The notes below the pieces were generated by a model. The model was not told the DNA's origin, searched no databases, and saw nothing but the letters and a program-made list of their open reading frames with translations. Made by a program: the position numbers and the translations under genes. A stretch of DNA of 41,200 bases from Deltaproteobacteria bacterium (GTDB lineage Bacteria > Desulfobacterota > Binatia > Binatales > Binataceae), in the NCBI GenBank assembly GCA_003135855.1, contig PNBD01000079.1, positions 92,105 to 133,304 of the forward strand, in the 5' to 3' direction. Shown piece by piece: positions 16,540 through 25,215 of this stretch (position 1 is its first letter; every line of letters begins with the position of its first letter).

Positions 16540-16637
16540 TGTCTTTGACCTCCGGAAAAATATGAAACTGCGCGTCTGGACTCGTCAAATTCAGATCTCG
16601 GCAGCCCGATTCGAGACCGCGTAGAGCCGAGCGTTCC

Positions 16638-16702
16638 TCGACCCGAGATAGCACACTGGACTCGACGGTACCAGATATTTGACGACAGTACCGGTGCGGT
16701 GT
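16638..16702. repeat. 65-bp promoter-region block, copy 2
   Basis: This block equals 10537-10601 at 59 of 65 positions and contains the same operator. Since the genes next to the two copies are unrelated, the promoter region itself was copied or is under shared constraint. Confidence 0.85.
16666..16693. promoter_or_regulatory. GTAC-type inverted repeat, site 6
   Basis: CGGTACCA, 12-bp spacer containing TTTGACG, CAGTACCG; half-sites 20 bp apart. It lies in the divergent 220-bp gap, 66 bp from the TauD-like ATG and 126 bp from the DsbA-like ATG. The 66-bp spacing equals that between site 2 and the GrdB-like gene. Confidence 0.72.
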
Positions 16703-16759
16703 TAAGGTCCGCTTAGATAGTCGCCATCGCGACGAACAATACTCTGTGGAGGTGACGAT

Positions 16760-17701
16760 ATGGGCGCGCAAAATGCAACCGGGATGAAATCCGCTTCAGA
16801 TGTAAACGACCCTTCGATTCTGATGAGCGGGCTTCGCATCGAGAACCTTCGGCTCCCGCACGGGGTAATGGTGGAGCGTACGGACGGTCCCTGCGGTACG
16901 ATTGTGCGCGGCATCGACCTCGCCGACGACCTTACATCGGATGTAATCAGTCTCATTCTCACTCTATTCCATCATTCCGGGGTGCTGGTGATTCCCGGCC
17001 AAAGTCGTCTTACGCCGCAGCGTCAGATGGAGCTGACAGAATGGTTCGGACGGCCGTACAACCGCGACAGCGAGGGCAAGCTCGATGACATCCCCACGGT
17101 CGATGGCACGCGCGTGCAAAACGTATCGGGAGGCAGTGAGCTGGCGCCGCACAGCGACGTTCAGGACTACGCGATTCCGCCGGACGTGACCGTGCTGCAC
17201 GGTCTCGAGGTACCGCCGCCTTCAGCGGGAGGCTGCACCCTGTTCGCTAATTTATTTCAGGCCTACGACGAACTCGATGACGCGATGAAGCGCCAAGTCG
17301 AGCGAATGAAATGGAAACCCGCGAGTACCCTGGCGACCGCCTACGGCGTCCGTATGCCTCAAGCGATCGCATACGTGGCCAAGCACGGAATGGGCGCGCT
17401 CGAGTCCGACGTGACGCATCCCGTGGTGCGGACCCATCCGGTCTCGGGCCGCAAGGCGCTGTGGGTCTCGACCTTCACAGTTAAGCTGGTGGGTATCGAC
17501 GATCCCGAGGAGAACAAGCGCCTTACCCACTTCCTCAAGAAGCACGTCACCCAGACGCATCTATGGTACACGCACAATTGGACGCAGCACGACGTGATCA
17601 TGTGGGACAACCGCTGCGTCAATCACTGGCGCAAGAACTGGGACCATAAGTATTCGCGCATCATGCATCGGAGTCAGGCCGGCGGTTCGCGGCCCTTCTA
17701 A
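16760..17701 (+). CDS. TauD/TfdA family Fe(II)/2-oxoglutarate-dependent dioxygenase
   Basis: 313 residues, GGAGGTGA ribosome site. The iron triad is His131 and Asp133 (HSD) plus His289 (WDNRCVNH), and Arg300, 11 residues later, is the expected 2-oxoglutarate anchor; all are intact. The family hydroxylates taurine, alkyl sulfates, sulfonates, phenoxyacetates and other small molecules, using O2 and 2-oxoglutarate, often releasing sulfite or an alcohol. The natural substrate here cannot be told from sequence. It is divergent from the DsbA-like gene and lies 66 bp from a GTAC-type operator. Confidence 0.92.
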   Translation: MGAQNATGMKSASDVNDPSILMSGLRIENLRLPHGVMVERTDGPCGTIVRGIDLADDLTSDVISLILTLFHHSGVLVIPGQSRLTPQRQMELTEWFGRPYNRDSEGKLDDIPTVDGTRVQNVSGGSELAPHSDVQDYAIPPDVTVLHGLEVPPPSAGGCTLFANLFQAYDELDDAMKRQVERMKWKPASTLATAYGVRMPQAIAYVAKHGMGALESDVTHPVVRTHPVSGRKALWVSTFTVKLVGIDDPEENKRLTHFLKKHVTQTHLWYTHNWTQHDVIMWDNRCVNHWRKNWDHKYSRIMHRSQAGGSRPF

Positions 17702-17807
17702 GTTTGCTGCCACGCGCGGTAACCATTCTGCGGCGCTCGCTCACATTCGGAACGACGCGCCGCTTGATCGCAATAATGCTGCAAGCTTGCTGACGGGAAG
17801 GTTCTGC

Positions 17808-19379
17808 ATGCGCGATGACCACCTGCGCCGGATCGCGGAAATCGAGGCTGCCAGGAAAGCGGCCCTGGAAATGGGCGGCGCTGACTCGGTCGCTCGCCAG
17901 CACAAACGCGGCAAGCTGACCTGCCGCGAGCGGCTCGATCTGCTGCTCGATCCCGGCAGCTTCATCGAGTACGGAATCCTGGCCCAAAGCATCGTCGAAG
18001 TGCCAGGCAGAACCGCAAAGATCGCGATGGCGGGCGGCGTGGTGATCGGCACCGGCATGATCGAGGGGCGCCGGGTATTCGTTCTCGCCGATGACGCGAC
18101 CGTAGCCAGCGGCGCGCGAGGCGCCGCCGGAGGCCGCAAAAGCGGTCACGTCATCCAACTGGCTCTCAAACAGCGCTTTCCGCTGATCTCGCTTCTGGAA
18201 GCATCGGCGGGCCGGGTGCAGGACATGATGGGCTCACGCGCGTGGGCCGGGCTCGGGTTCGATCCCCATACGACGGGGTTCGGTGCGATGGTCGATCTGT
18301 CGGGAGTCGTCCCGATGGTGAGCGCGGCGATGGGCAACTCGGTCGGCGGAGCGGCATTCAATGCTATGCTGTCCGATTTCGTGCCTATGGTGAAAGGCAC
18401 GAGCTTCATGGCGGTGTCGGGACCGCCGGTAGTTCTGGGCGCGGTGGGCGAGCGAGTCTCCGCTCAGGATCTCGGCGGCGCGCATGTGCATCTGGTCGAA
18501 ACCGGGCAGGCGGATTACGGAGCGGAAAACGACCAGGATTGTATGCGCGTTATCCGCGAATATCTTGGCTACTTTCCCTCGAGCAGTTATCAACTGCCGC
18601 CGATTCGTTCCACCGAGGACAGCCCCGAACGCCGCTGCGAGCGTCTGCTGGATATCGTTCCGACCAACCAGCGCAGGCCTTACGATATGTACGAGGTCAT
18701 CGAGGACATTGTCGACGAAGGCGGCTATCTGCCACTCAAGCACGAATACGGCAAGAGCGTGATCACGTGTCTGGCCCGAATCGATGGATACTCAGTTGGT
18801 ATAATCGCCTCTCAGCCAATGCATATGGCGGGAGTGCTGGACTATACCGCGGCATACAAGGCGATCCATTTCATGGATTTGTGCGACGCATTCCACCTCC
18901 CGCTGATTTTCCTGGTCGATTGTCCGGGCTTCATCGTCGGCAAGGAGTGGGAGAAGCACTCGATGCTGAAGACGGTCGCGCGCGCACTCCACGTCCACCG
19001 GCGCCTGACGGTGCCGAAGATCACCGTCATTGTTCGCAAGGCGTACGGACTTGCGTACTGGATTCTGGGCGGCAAGGCGATGAATCCAGACGCACTTGCC
19101 GCATGGCCAACCGCCTCGTTCAGCCTGATGGCGCCTGAACCCGCGATCAATGTGCTCTATGAACAGGAAATCGCCGCCGCTCCCGATCCCGATCGCCGGC
19201 GCGCGGAACTGATGGAACTGTTCTCACAGGAGTATGCACCCGACAACGCCGCAAAGGACTTTACGCTCGACGACATAATCGACCCGCGAAACACGCGCGC
19301 GTTCCTCGCCCGATCGCTCGAAGTGCTAGTGAACTCAACTGGACGAGTGGCGCGTTTTAGGCATCCGATCTGGCCGTGA
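17808..19379 (+). CDS. Acyl-CoA carboxylase carboxyltransferase (beta) subunit
   Basis: 523 residues from the ATG at 17808 (GGAAGG 6 nt upstream); a TTG 21 bp earlier is less likely. Two crotonase-like halves are seen: the first with RERLDLLLDPGSFIEYG and VASGARGAAGGRK, the second with LVDCPGFIVGKEWE and GLAYWILGGKAMNPD. This is the family that moves a carboxyl group from biotin to acetyl-, propionyl- or methylcrotonyl-CoA-type substrates. No biotin carboxylase or carrier gene is beside it, so the partner must be elsewhere. A CoA-transferase gene follows 37 bp later, consistent with activation and carboxylation of one acid. Confidence 0.9.
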   Translation: MRDDHLRRIAEIEAARKAALEMGGADSVARQHKRGKLTCRERLDLLLDPGSFIEYGILAQSIVEVPGRTAKIAMAGGVVIGTGMIEGRRVFVLADDATVASGARGAAGGRKSGHVIQLALKQRFPLISLLEASAGRVQDMMGSRAWAGLGFDPHTTGFGAMVDLSGVVPMVSAAMGNSVGGAAFNAMLSDFVPMVKGTSFMAVSGPPVVLGAVGERVSAQDLGGAHVHLVETGQADYGAENDQDCMRVIREYLGYFPSSSYQLPPIRSTEDSPERRCERLLDIVPTNQRRPYDMYEVIEDIVDEGGYLPLKHEYGKSVITCLARIDGYSVGIIASQPMHMAGVLDYTAAYKAIHFMDLCDAFHLPLIFLVDCPGFIVGKEWEKHSMLKTVARALHVHRRLTVPKITVIVRKAYGLAYWILGGKAMNPDALAAWPTASFSLMAPEPAINVLYEQEIAAAPDPDRRRAELMELFSQEYAPDNAAKDFTLDDIIDPRNTRAFLARSLEVLVNSTGRVARFRHPIWP

Positions 19380-19416
19380 TGCCTCGCTGCAACGACCGCG
19401 TACGGGGAACTTTTTG

Positions 19417-20622
19417 ATGACGCAGCCGGTAAGAGCGCTCGACGATATCCGCATCCTTGACCTGACGCACTTTTACAATGGGCCGTATGCGACGCTGACG
19501 CTTTCGTTTCTAGGCGCCGAGGTGATCAAGGTTGAGCCGCCTGGGCGCGGCGAACAAGCCCGCGCGTTGTACAAGGCGCCAGGTGCGGCGCTGGGACTGC
19601 CGTTTGCGATGATGAACTCGAACAAACGGTCAATCACACTGAACATCAAGTCAGAGCATGGGAAAGAAATCTTCAAACGGCTGGTTTCGCGCATCGACGT
19701 GCTGGTCGAAAATTTCAGTCCCGGTACCATGAACGCGCTCGGGCTTGGTCACGAGAGCTTGATGGCGCTCAATCCGCGCCTGATCTACGCGACCGGAACG
19801 GGGTATGGACTCACCGGGCCATATAAGTCCTACCCTGCCTTCGATCCTGTGGTGCAGGCGATGGGCGGCGTGCTGGGAGTCAGCGGCGAAGCCTCGGGAC
19901 CGCCGATGAAGGCAGGGCCAGCGATCGTCGACATTCTTGGCGGGATTCATCTGGCGGCTGGAATTCTGGCCGCAATTCGCGAGCGCGACCGCACCGGCAA
20001 GGGCCTCCTGGTGGAAGTTTCGCTGCATGACACGGTGATCCCCACCCTGACCACGCACGTCGGCGCCTACTTCGGTCTCGGCCTCCGTCAATTGCGCAAC
20101 GGTAATCGCGCGCCCGGCGCTGCAGTGGCGCCGTACAACGTCTATCCCGCGCGCGATGGCTATGTGCTGATCCTCGGTGGCGACGATCCGCGGTGGGCCC
20201 GGCTATGCGCGCTCATGGGACGCCCGGAGCTTGCGCGCGATCCGCGCTTCTCATCACTGTCGGCGCGAGTCGAAAATCAGGACGCGCTCGACCGAGCGAT
20301 CGGCGAGTGGACCGCAACGGTCGCCAAAGAGGAGCTGATGCGGATGCTCAATGAAAACGACATATTCTGCGGCGTGGTCAAGGACCTGCCCGAAGTAATG
20401 AGCGATCTGCATCTGCACGAGCGCGGTATGCTGCGCGAAATCGAGCATCCCGCGCATGGACCCGTCACCGTGTTTACCTCGCCGCTTCGCCTGCACGGCG
20501 AGCCCGCCGAAATCCGCAGCCCTAGTCCCGCGCTCGGCGCCGATAACGAAGAGTTTTACGCCGCCGAACTTGGTCTCACGCGCGAGGAGATTGCCGGTCT
20601 GCGCGACCGCGGAATTATTTGA
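19417..20622 (+). CDS. CaiB/BaiF family CoA-transferase
   Basis: 401 residues from the ATG at 19417. Family III CoA-transferase marks are RILDLTHFYNGPYAT, LGAEVIKVEPPGRG, the catalytic Asp143 (AFDPVVQAMGG, equal to Asp169 of formyl-CoA transferase) and a C-terminal LGADNEEFY. It transfers CoA from a donor thioester to a carboxylate through an aspartyl-CoA intermediate. It is intact, unlike the copy at 8449-9646. It lies between the carboxylase beta subunit and a flavin monooxygenase on the same strand, with short gaps. Confidence 0.92.
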   Translation: MTQPVRALDDIRILDLTHFYNGPYATLTLSFLGAEVIKVEPPGRGEQARALYKAPGAALGLPFAMMNSNKRSITLNIKSEHGKEIFKRLVSRIDVLVENFSPGTMNALGLGHESLMALNPRLIYATGTGYGLTGPYKSYPAFDPVVQAMGGVLGVSGEASGPPMKAGPAIVDILGGIHLAAGILAAIRERDRTGKGLLVEVSLHDTVIPTLTTHVGAYFGLGLRQLRNGNRAPGAAVAPYNVYPARDGYVLILGGDDPRWARLCALMGRPELARDPRFSSLSARVENQDALDRAIGEWTATVAKEELMRMLNENDIFCGVVKDLPEVMSDLHLHERGMLREIEHPAHGPVTVFTSPLRLHGEPAEIRSPSPALGADNEEFYAAELGLTREEIAGLRDRGII

Positions 20623-20650
20623 AGATGGCAAGGGTTTGCGCGAGAACGCG

Positions 20651-21949
20651 ATGGCGAAAAAAATTCATCTGACAGGCTTCATGTTGTTCGCACCGGCGCC
20701 GCACATGATCATGTCGTGGATCTATCCGCGCGAGAAAATAAAATACCAGTGGTACGAGATCGAATACTGGGAACACATCGCGAAAACACTCGAACGCGGC
20801 AAGTTCGACATGTTCTTCTTCGCCGACGGCTGGGCCGGCGGAACCAGTCCCATCGGCGTCCGCTATGCGATCCAGTTTCCCAATCACGATCCGGTGTCGC
20901 TGGTTGCTTATCTGGCCGCAGTGGTCAAGAAGCTCGCCTTCGCCGTCACGATGTCCACGACTTTTTATCCGCCCTACATGCTGACCCGCAAGCTGTCGAC
21001 CCTCGACCACATCACTAAGGGACGTATCGGCTGGAATATTGTCTGCTCGCTGGGGTCGGCCGAGGCGCGCAACTTCGGCATGGACTCCCTGCCTCCGCAT
21101 GACGAACGCTACGATCGCGCCGACGAGTACATGGAGGTCTGCTACAAGCTATGGGATAGCTGGGACGATGACGCGCTGCTGATGGACATGGAGCGCGGGA
21201 TCTTCGCCGATCCCAACAAAATTCATCCGGTTAATTTCAGAGGAAAATGGCACCGCGTTGACGGACCGATGACCGTAATTCCGTCGCCCCAGCGGCGTCC
21301 CTATCTGTTCCAGGCGGGATCATCGGAACGCGGGCGCGAGTTCGCCGCACGTCATGCGGAATGCATCTTCGCCTCGGCCATTGGCGTCAAGGGGATGCGG
21401 GCGTTTTGCGAGGACATGGCGGCTCGCGCGGAACGCCACGGCCGCAACCCCAACGACATCAAGATCATCTGGGGCGCGCAGCCGCTGGTGGCGTCCAGTC
21501 AGTCCGAGGCTCGTGAAAAGATGCACGAGATCCGCGCTCGGATCCCGCTCGAAGCATCTTTGAGCCTGATGGCGGGTCATTTCGGGCTCGACCTGTCCAA
21601 AGTGGATATCGACCAACCGGTCGGGGACATCGACGTGCCGGGCACCAAAGGGATGCTGGATGCGTACCGCAAGGCGAATCCCAACATTACCTTCCGCGAA
21701 ATTGCCAAGACCTATCTTTCCGGAAGCGATGACAATCCGATGGTGGGGACGCCGCAGCAGGTCGCCGACTGCATGCAGTACCTGGTCGAGGAAGGTGGTG
21801 GAGACGGCTTTCAAATCACTCCCGCATACTACGCGCCGGACTACTTCGACGACCTGGTGAATCAGCTTGCGCCCGTGCTCCAGAGCCGCGGCGCATTGCG
21901 CACCGAATATGCCGGGCGCACCCTGCGCGACTACATGACCCGCGGCTGA
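20651..21949 (+). CDS. NtaA/SnaA/DszA-type flavin-dependent monooxygenase (LLM class)
   Basis: 432 residues from the ATG at 20651; an open frame runs further upstream through the preceding gene. The start KKIHLTGFMLFAPAPHM, the segment GRIGWNIVCSLGSAEARNFG and PYLFQAGSSERGREFAA are typical of the NtaA/SnaA/DszA group of two-component monooxygenases, which use FMNH2 supplied by a separate reductase to oxidise nitrilotriacetate, sulfones and similar compounds. The gene is complete. A matching FMN reductase lies at 31079-31660. It follows the CoA-transferase by 28 bp. Confidence 0.9.
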   Translation: MAKKIHLTGFMLFAPAPHMIMSWIYPREKIKYQWYEIEYWEHIAKTLERGKFDMFFFADGWAGGTSPIGVRYAIQFPNHDPVSLVAYLAAVVKKLAFAVTMSTTFYPPYMLTRKLSTLDHITKGRIGWNIVCSLGSAEARNFGMDSLPPHDERYDRADEYMEVCYKLWDSWDDDALLMDMERGIFADPNKIHPVNFRGKWHRVDGPMTVIPSPQRRPYLFQAGSSERGREFAARHAECIFASAIGVKGMRAFCEDMAARAERHGRNPNDIKIIWGAQPLVASSQSEAREKMHEIRARIPLEASLSLMAGHFGLDLSKVDIDQPVGDIDVPGTKGMLDAYRKANPNITFREIAKTYLSGSDDNPMVGTPQQVADCMQYLVEEGGGDGFQITPAYYAPDYFDDLVNQLAPVLQSRGALRTEYAGRTLRDYMTRG

Positions 21950-21991
21950 GCGCCGCCGCCGGGCACCGCGCTGGATTGTCGCGTCGTACTG

Positions 21992-22019
21992 CGGTACCAA
22001 TTGCAATAGCTGGGTACCT
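21992..22019. promoter_or_regulatory. GTAC-type inverted repeat, site 7
   Basis: CGGTACCA, 12-bp spacer, GGGTACCT; half-sites 20 bp apart, less symmetric at the edges. It sits only 14 bp before the start codon of the deleted ferritin-like gene, overlapping the position of its ribosome site (TAGGAG at 22021-22026), which is closer than at the other genes. Confidence 0.62.
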
Positions 22020-22033
22020 TTAGGAGATCGGAC

Positions 22034-22497
22034 ATGACATTCTCTCTGGAACAAGCTGTGCCGGTTTTGATGCGCAAGGAAATCGAGTGGGCGGAAAAGA
22101 ATTTCCCTGCGATTCCGGAAAAGATCCCTGACGTGGTCGCGTCCGATCCCGGATGGAGCCGTCAGTGGACCAACACCAAGCGCTCCATCGATCAGGGCCA
22201 CGGCGCGCCCAAGCGTCCCAATGACCCCAAGCGCCGGCCATAAAACAGTACCTGCATACCGGTACCCCGGAAGAACAGGATCGGCGAATTCGCCAGATGG
22301 TTGCCGATGACCAGTACTTCCTCGAGCACGCGGTGCAGCCCGCGCACAAAAACGCCAAGGAGTTCGCCGTCGGCCGCTTGGGCATGAACCCCGAAGTGCT
22401 CTACGGCTATGAGCACCTCGACGAGCGGACGCGATATATCTACAGCACGGTAGGTATCGAGGAGAGCTACTGGCCGGCGTACCTCAAGAGTCCCTGA
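22034..22497 (+). pseudogene. Ferritin-like protein paralogue, central deletion
   Basis: The first 45 residues (FSLEQAVPVLMRKEIEW) match the N-terminus of the ferritin-like protein at 15000-15878. The reading frame then hits a stop near 22243. The last 80 residues, in another frame from about 22250 to the TGA at 22497, match its C-terminus (TRYIYSTVGIEESYWP). About 140 residues carrying the iron ligands are missing at the junction near 22200-22250. It cannot form a diiron protein. The ribosome site TAGGAG and the operator upstream are still present. Confidence 0.8.
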
Positions 22498-23627
22498 GTG
22501 TCGTCCGAGGTGGCGACATCGCGCCGCGCCCGGGTCGAAGCCCGCAACTTCATGGTCGGGCTTTTCATGCCCTCGATGAGCGGCGGATGGACGGTCTCGC
22601 GTGCGACTAATCTCGATTCGCATCGCTACCAGTTCCTGCGCAAGCTCGCGTTGATCGCCGACGCCTACCGGCTCGATTACGTGTTCATGGGCGGCGGATA
22701 CACACCACCCACCGCGAACCCGTTCCGGTGTCGCGACCGAATCACCGACGCGGTCTCGCTCGCCGCCGCATTCGGGGCGCTCACAACCAACCCGATGGTG
22801 ATTGCGACGATCCACATCCTTTACCGGCATGCGCCCTTGTTCATCGCCAAACTCGCTGCCGGAATCGACGAGATCACAAGCGGTGGCTTCAGCATCAACG
22901 TGGTATGCGGCCTGAGCCCCGACGCGCCATCGATGTTCGACATTCCCGATCTCGATCATGATGAGCGCTATGCCGCGGCCACCGAGTTCGTGACGATTCT
23001 GCAGCAGTTGTGGTCCTCCGGCGAGCCGGTGAATTTCGATGGACGCTATTACAAGACGCATGGTGCATTTCTAGACACCAAGCCGGTGAAGAAGCCGTGG
23101 CCGTTGTTGGTTAACGCGGGATTTTCAGAAGCGGGCAAGAACTTCGCCGCCGCGCAATGCGACTGGATTTTCATAATTTCGGATCGGCCCACGGATTATG
23201 ATTCGGTCGCGCGGCGCGTCGCGGACATCAAGACCCGCGCCGCGCGCGAAGGCCGCCCGGTTAAGGTCTGCATGCATCCGTATGTGATTTGCCGCGAGAC
23301 CGAACGCGAGGTGCAGGAGGTCCGCGACCACATTCTTCGCAACGTCGATGCTGCCACGCTTGAGCGCCAGTACCAGGCCTACATGGGTCCGCAGGCGATG
23401 ACCCAGTCGCATCGGCAGACCCAGCGCGTGCGCGGGAGGATTTCATCTTTCTCGGCACCTTTCAGATTTTCGGGACGCCCGCCCAGGTCGCGGACAAGCT
23501 TATAAGGCTCAGGCGCGCGGGCTGCGACGGCGTGCATCTAGTATTCTTCGACTGGGAGAACGATCTGAAGTTCTTCTGCGAGCGGGTGCTGCCCGTGATA
23601 CGCAGCGAGATGGGCGATCGCGACTAG
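22498..23627 (+). pseudogene. LLM class (luciferase-like) flavin monooxygenase, 3' frameshift
   Basis: The frame begins with a GTG directly after the preceding stop and encodes a luciferase-like barrel (RNFMVGLFMPSMSGGWT, YVFMGGGYTPP, GFSINVVCGLSPD, PLLVNAGFSEAGKNFAA). At about 23430-23440 the homologous sequence changes frame: DFIFLGTFQIFGTPAQVADK and the rest continue in the +1/-1 frame to a TAG at 23625-23627. One indel therefore breaks a gene of about 375 residues. It resembles SsuD/SfnG-type enzymes that use reduced FMN. Sequencing error cannot be excluded. Confidence 0.8.
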
Positions 23628-23667
23628 CGGCTGCCGTGACAGCGCTTTGCTCGAGATGCCGGGTCCC

Positions 23668-24106
23668 TCACTTCGCGGTGCCGGAGTTCTTTAGATTTTC
23701 GATTAGAGCGGGAATGATTTCCTTGCAGTCGCCGACGATTCCGTATCGCGCCGCCTTGAAGATGAACGCCTCGGGATCGTTGTTGATGGCCACGATGGTT
23801 TTCGCGGCAGCGCATCCGACCATGTGCTGGCTCGCGCCGGAGATGCCGACTGCCAGGTCGCACGCCGCCCGGCTCGCGCCAACCGCCGCGCCCAGCAGTT
23901 CGGCAAATCTCTCCCGCAATCGCGGCAAGGCACCTTGCCAGGACCTCGTCATCGCAAGTGGACTCTTGCTCCGCGGCCAGTACCGCCGGCCGACATCGGG
24001 CTGGGTGCGGAGAGCGTGGGCGCAACCGGCGCGCAGACTCGCGCCCGAGGCTGATCGCGGTGATCTTCACGCTCGCGCTGTCGGCGCCCGCCGCGGACGG
24101 TTCCAC
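23668..24106 (-). pseudogene. Remnants of electron-transfer flavoprotein genes (etfB/etfA)
   Basis: The minus-strand segment ending at 23668 encodes [14 protein letters not shown] joined directly to [12 protein letters not shown], then [26 protein letters not shown]-like sequence: the C-terminal FAD-binding domain of ETF alpha with about 40 residues deleted. Farther upstream (about 23950-24106) a different frame reads [12 protein letters not shown] and [10 protein letters not shown], resembling the ETF beta N-terminal region. Together they look like a collapsed etfB-etfA pair. ETF accepts electrons from acyl-CoA dehydrogenases, which are abundant here, so the functional copy must be elsewhere. 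The beta assignment is tentative. Confidence 0.65.
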
Positions 24107-24170
24107 GGAAAATCTACAGGCTCGCGCTAATGAGATTCAGTCAGGACAGGCGGCGGTCGGCCACCGATGG

Positions 24171-24932
24171 CTAGCTTGAGTTTCGGCCAGGCTGACGGCC
24201 GCGGCGATTGACGCTGCGTCTTGAGACGACCGCGCCGGGCTCGAACGTTGCCAGCGCGGCGGCGTCTCCGGGCCGCGCGCTCTGCGGAGGTCCCCCAGCG
24301 CCAGCCGATTCGGTCGCTTCATCTAACGGATCCAGATTCCGATCCGGCAACAACCCGTGGTAAAGCAATCGCGAGAGTTCCTCATACGACTCGGCCAGCG
24401 TCAATCCCAGCTTGCGCTGGAAAGCCGGATCTATCAGCCGGCCCGCTGCCATCAAGATTAGTTCCGCAACCAGCTTTGGGCTTATGTCGTTGAATACTTC
24501 GGCCTCGATCCCGTCGCGAATCATCTTTTCCAAGCGATCAACAGTCCGCCGCTGAAGTTCTTGCAATAGACGCATCCCGGGTGGAAAAGTTGCGATGTCG
24601 CGAAGAAATCTCGCGCTCGCTGGCCGCGCGGTTTCGACGATCGCATTCATGTAGTGCGTTAGCGTCGCGCCGCGATTAGCTGCATCTTTGGCGACCTTTG
24701 CCAGGTATTCGTCGGTCCTCTTTAGCACTCGGGCGATCACCAGTTGCAGCAATCGCTCCTGAGTCGGCGCGAGAGTGTAGAGTGCCCTTTTCGAGCATCC
24801 AAGGCGCCGTGCCAAGGTGGAGGTGTCGAAGTGAAGAAATCCTTCGCTAATGATGATGTGCTCAAGCTCGGCCAGGACGTGGCGCAGGCGCGGCGAAAGT
24901 TTTTCTTCGTTCACGTGGTTCCGTTGCAGCAT
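24171..24932 (-). CDS. TetR/AcrR family transcriptional regulator
   Basis: 253 residues. The N-terminal helix-turn-helix is FDTSTLARRLGCSKRALYTL at about residues 39-58, followed by an all-helical ligand-binding domain (FPPGMRLLQELQRR, ELILMAAGRLID). The last 40 residues are a Pro/Gly/Arg-rich tail. No clear ribosome site precedes the ATG at 24932; GTG at 24914 is an alternative. It is divergent from the amidohydrolase pair and a GTAC-type operator lies 76 bp upstream, the position of an autoregulatory site. It is the only obvious transcription factor in the window and therefore the leading candidate to bind the eight GTAC-type sites. Ligand unknown. Confidence 0.85.
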   Translation of the reverse strand: MLQRNHVNEEKLSPRLRHVLAELEHIIISEGFLHFDTSTLARRLGCSKRALYTLAPTQERLLQLVIARVLKRTDEYLAKVAKDAANRGATLTHYMNAIVETARPASARFLRDIATFPPGMRLLQELQRRTVDRLEKMIRDGIEAEVFNDISPKLVAELILMAAGRLIDPAFQRKLGLTLAESYEELSRLLYHGLLPDRNLDPLDEATESAGAGGPPQSARPGDAAALATFEPGAVVSRRSVNRRGRQPGRNSS

Positions 24933-25008
24933 CGGACATCAATTATCCCGGTCGAGGGGGATCGAGCAATCCCTCCTGACGCACAGTTTGACAACGACCG
25001 CAAAGCTA

Positions 25009-25036
25009 TGGTACCAGCCGACATACTAGGGTACCG
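25009..25036. promoter_or_regulatory. GTAC-type inverted repeat, site 8
   Basis: TGGTACCA, 12-bp spacer, GGGTACCG; half-sites 20 bp apart. It lies in the divergent gap 76 bp from the TetR ATG and 179 bp from the amidohydrolase ATG. A TTGACA is at 24988-24993, just outside the site. Confidence 0.72.
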
Positions 25037-25215
25037 CCCAGGACACCGCCAGTCTGGAGTTCTTCGGCAGAGGGATTTGAAGAGGAGTTTGAGCTGGAAA
25101 AGGGCGCCCGAGCGGGGCTAACGCCCGTCTCTGCGCCCAATTGAAAACTGAAGGGCTGACCGCCGCCGGCCAACTGCTCGCTCTGGTCCAACCAGAAAAA
25201 AAGAGGAGAAAAGCG

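Noticed and set aside
22247-22266. AGTACC and GGTACC pair near the ferritin-like relic
   Set aside because: The half-sites are 14 bp apart rather than 20, and they lie in former coding sequence.
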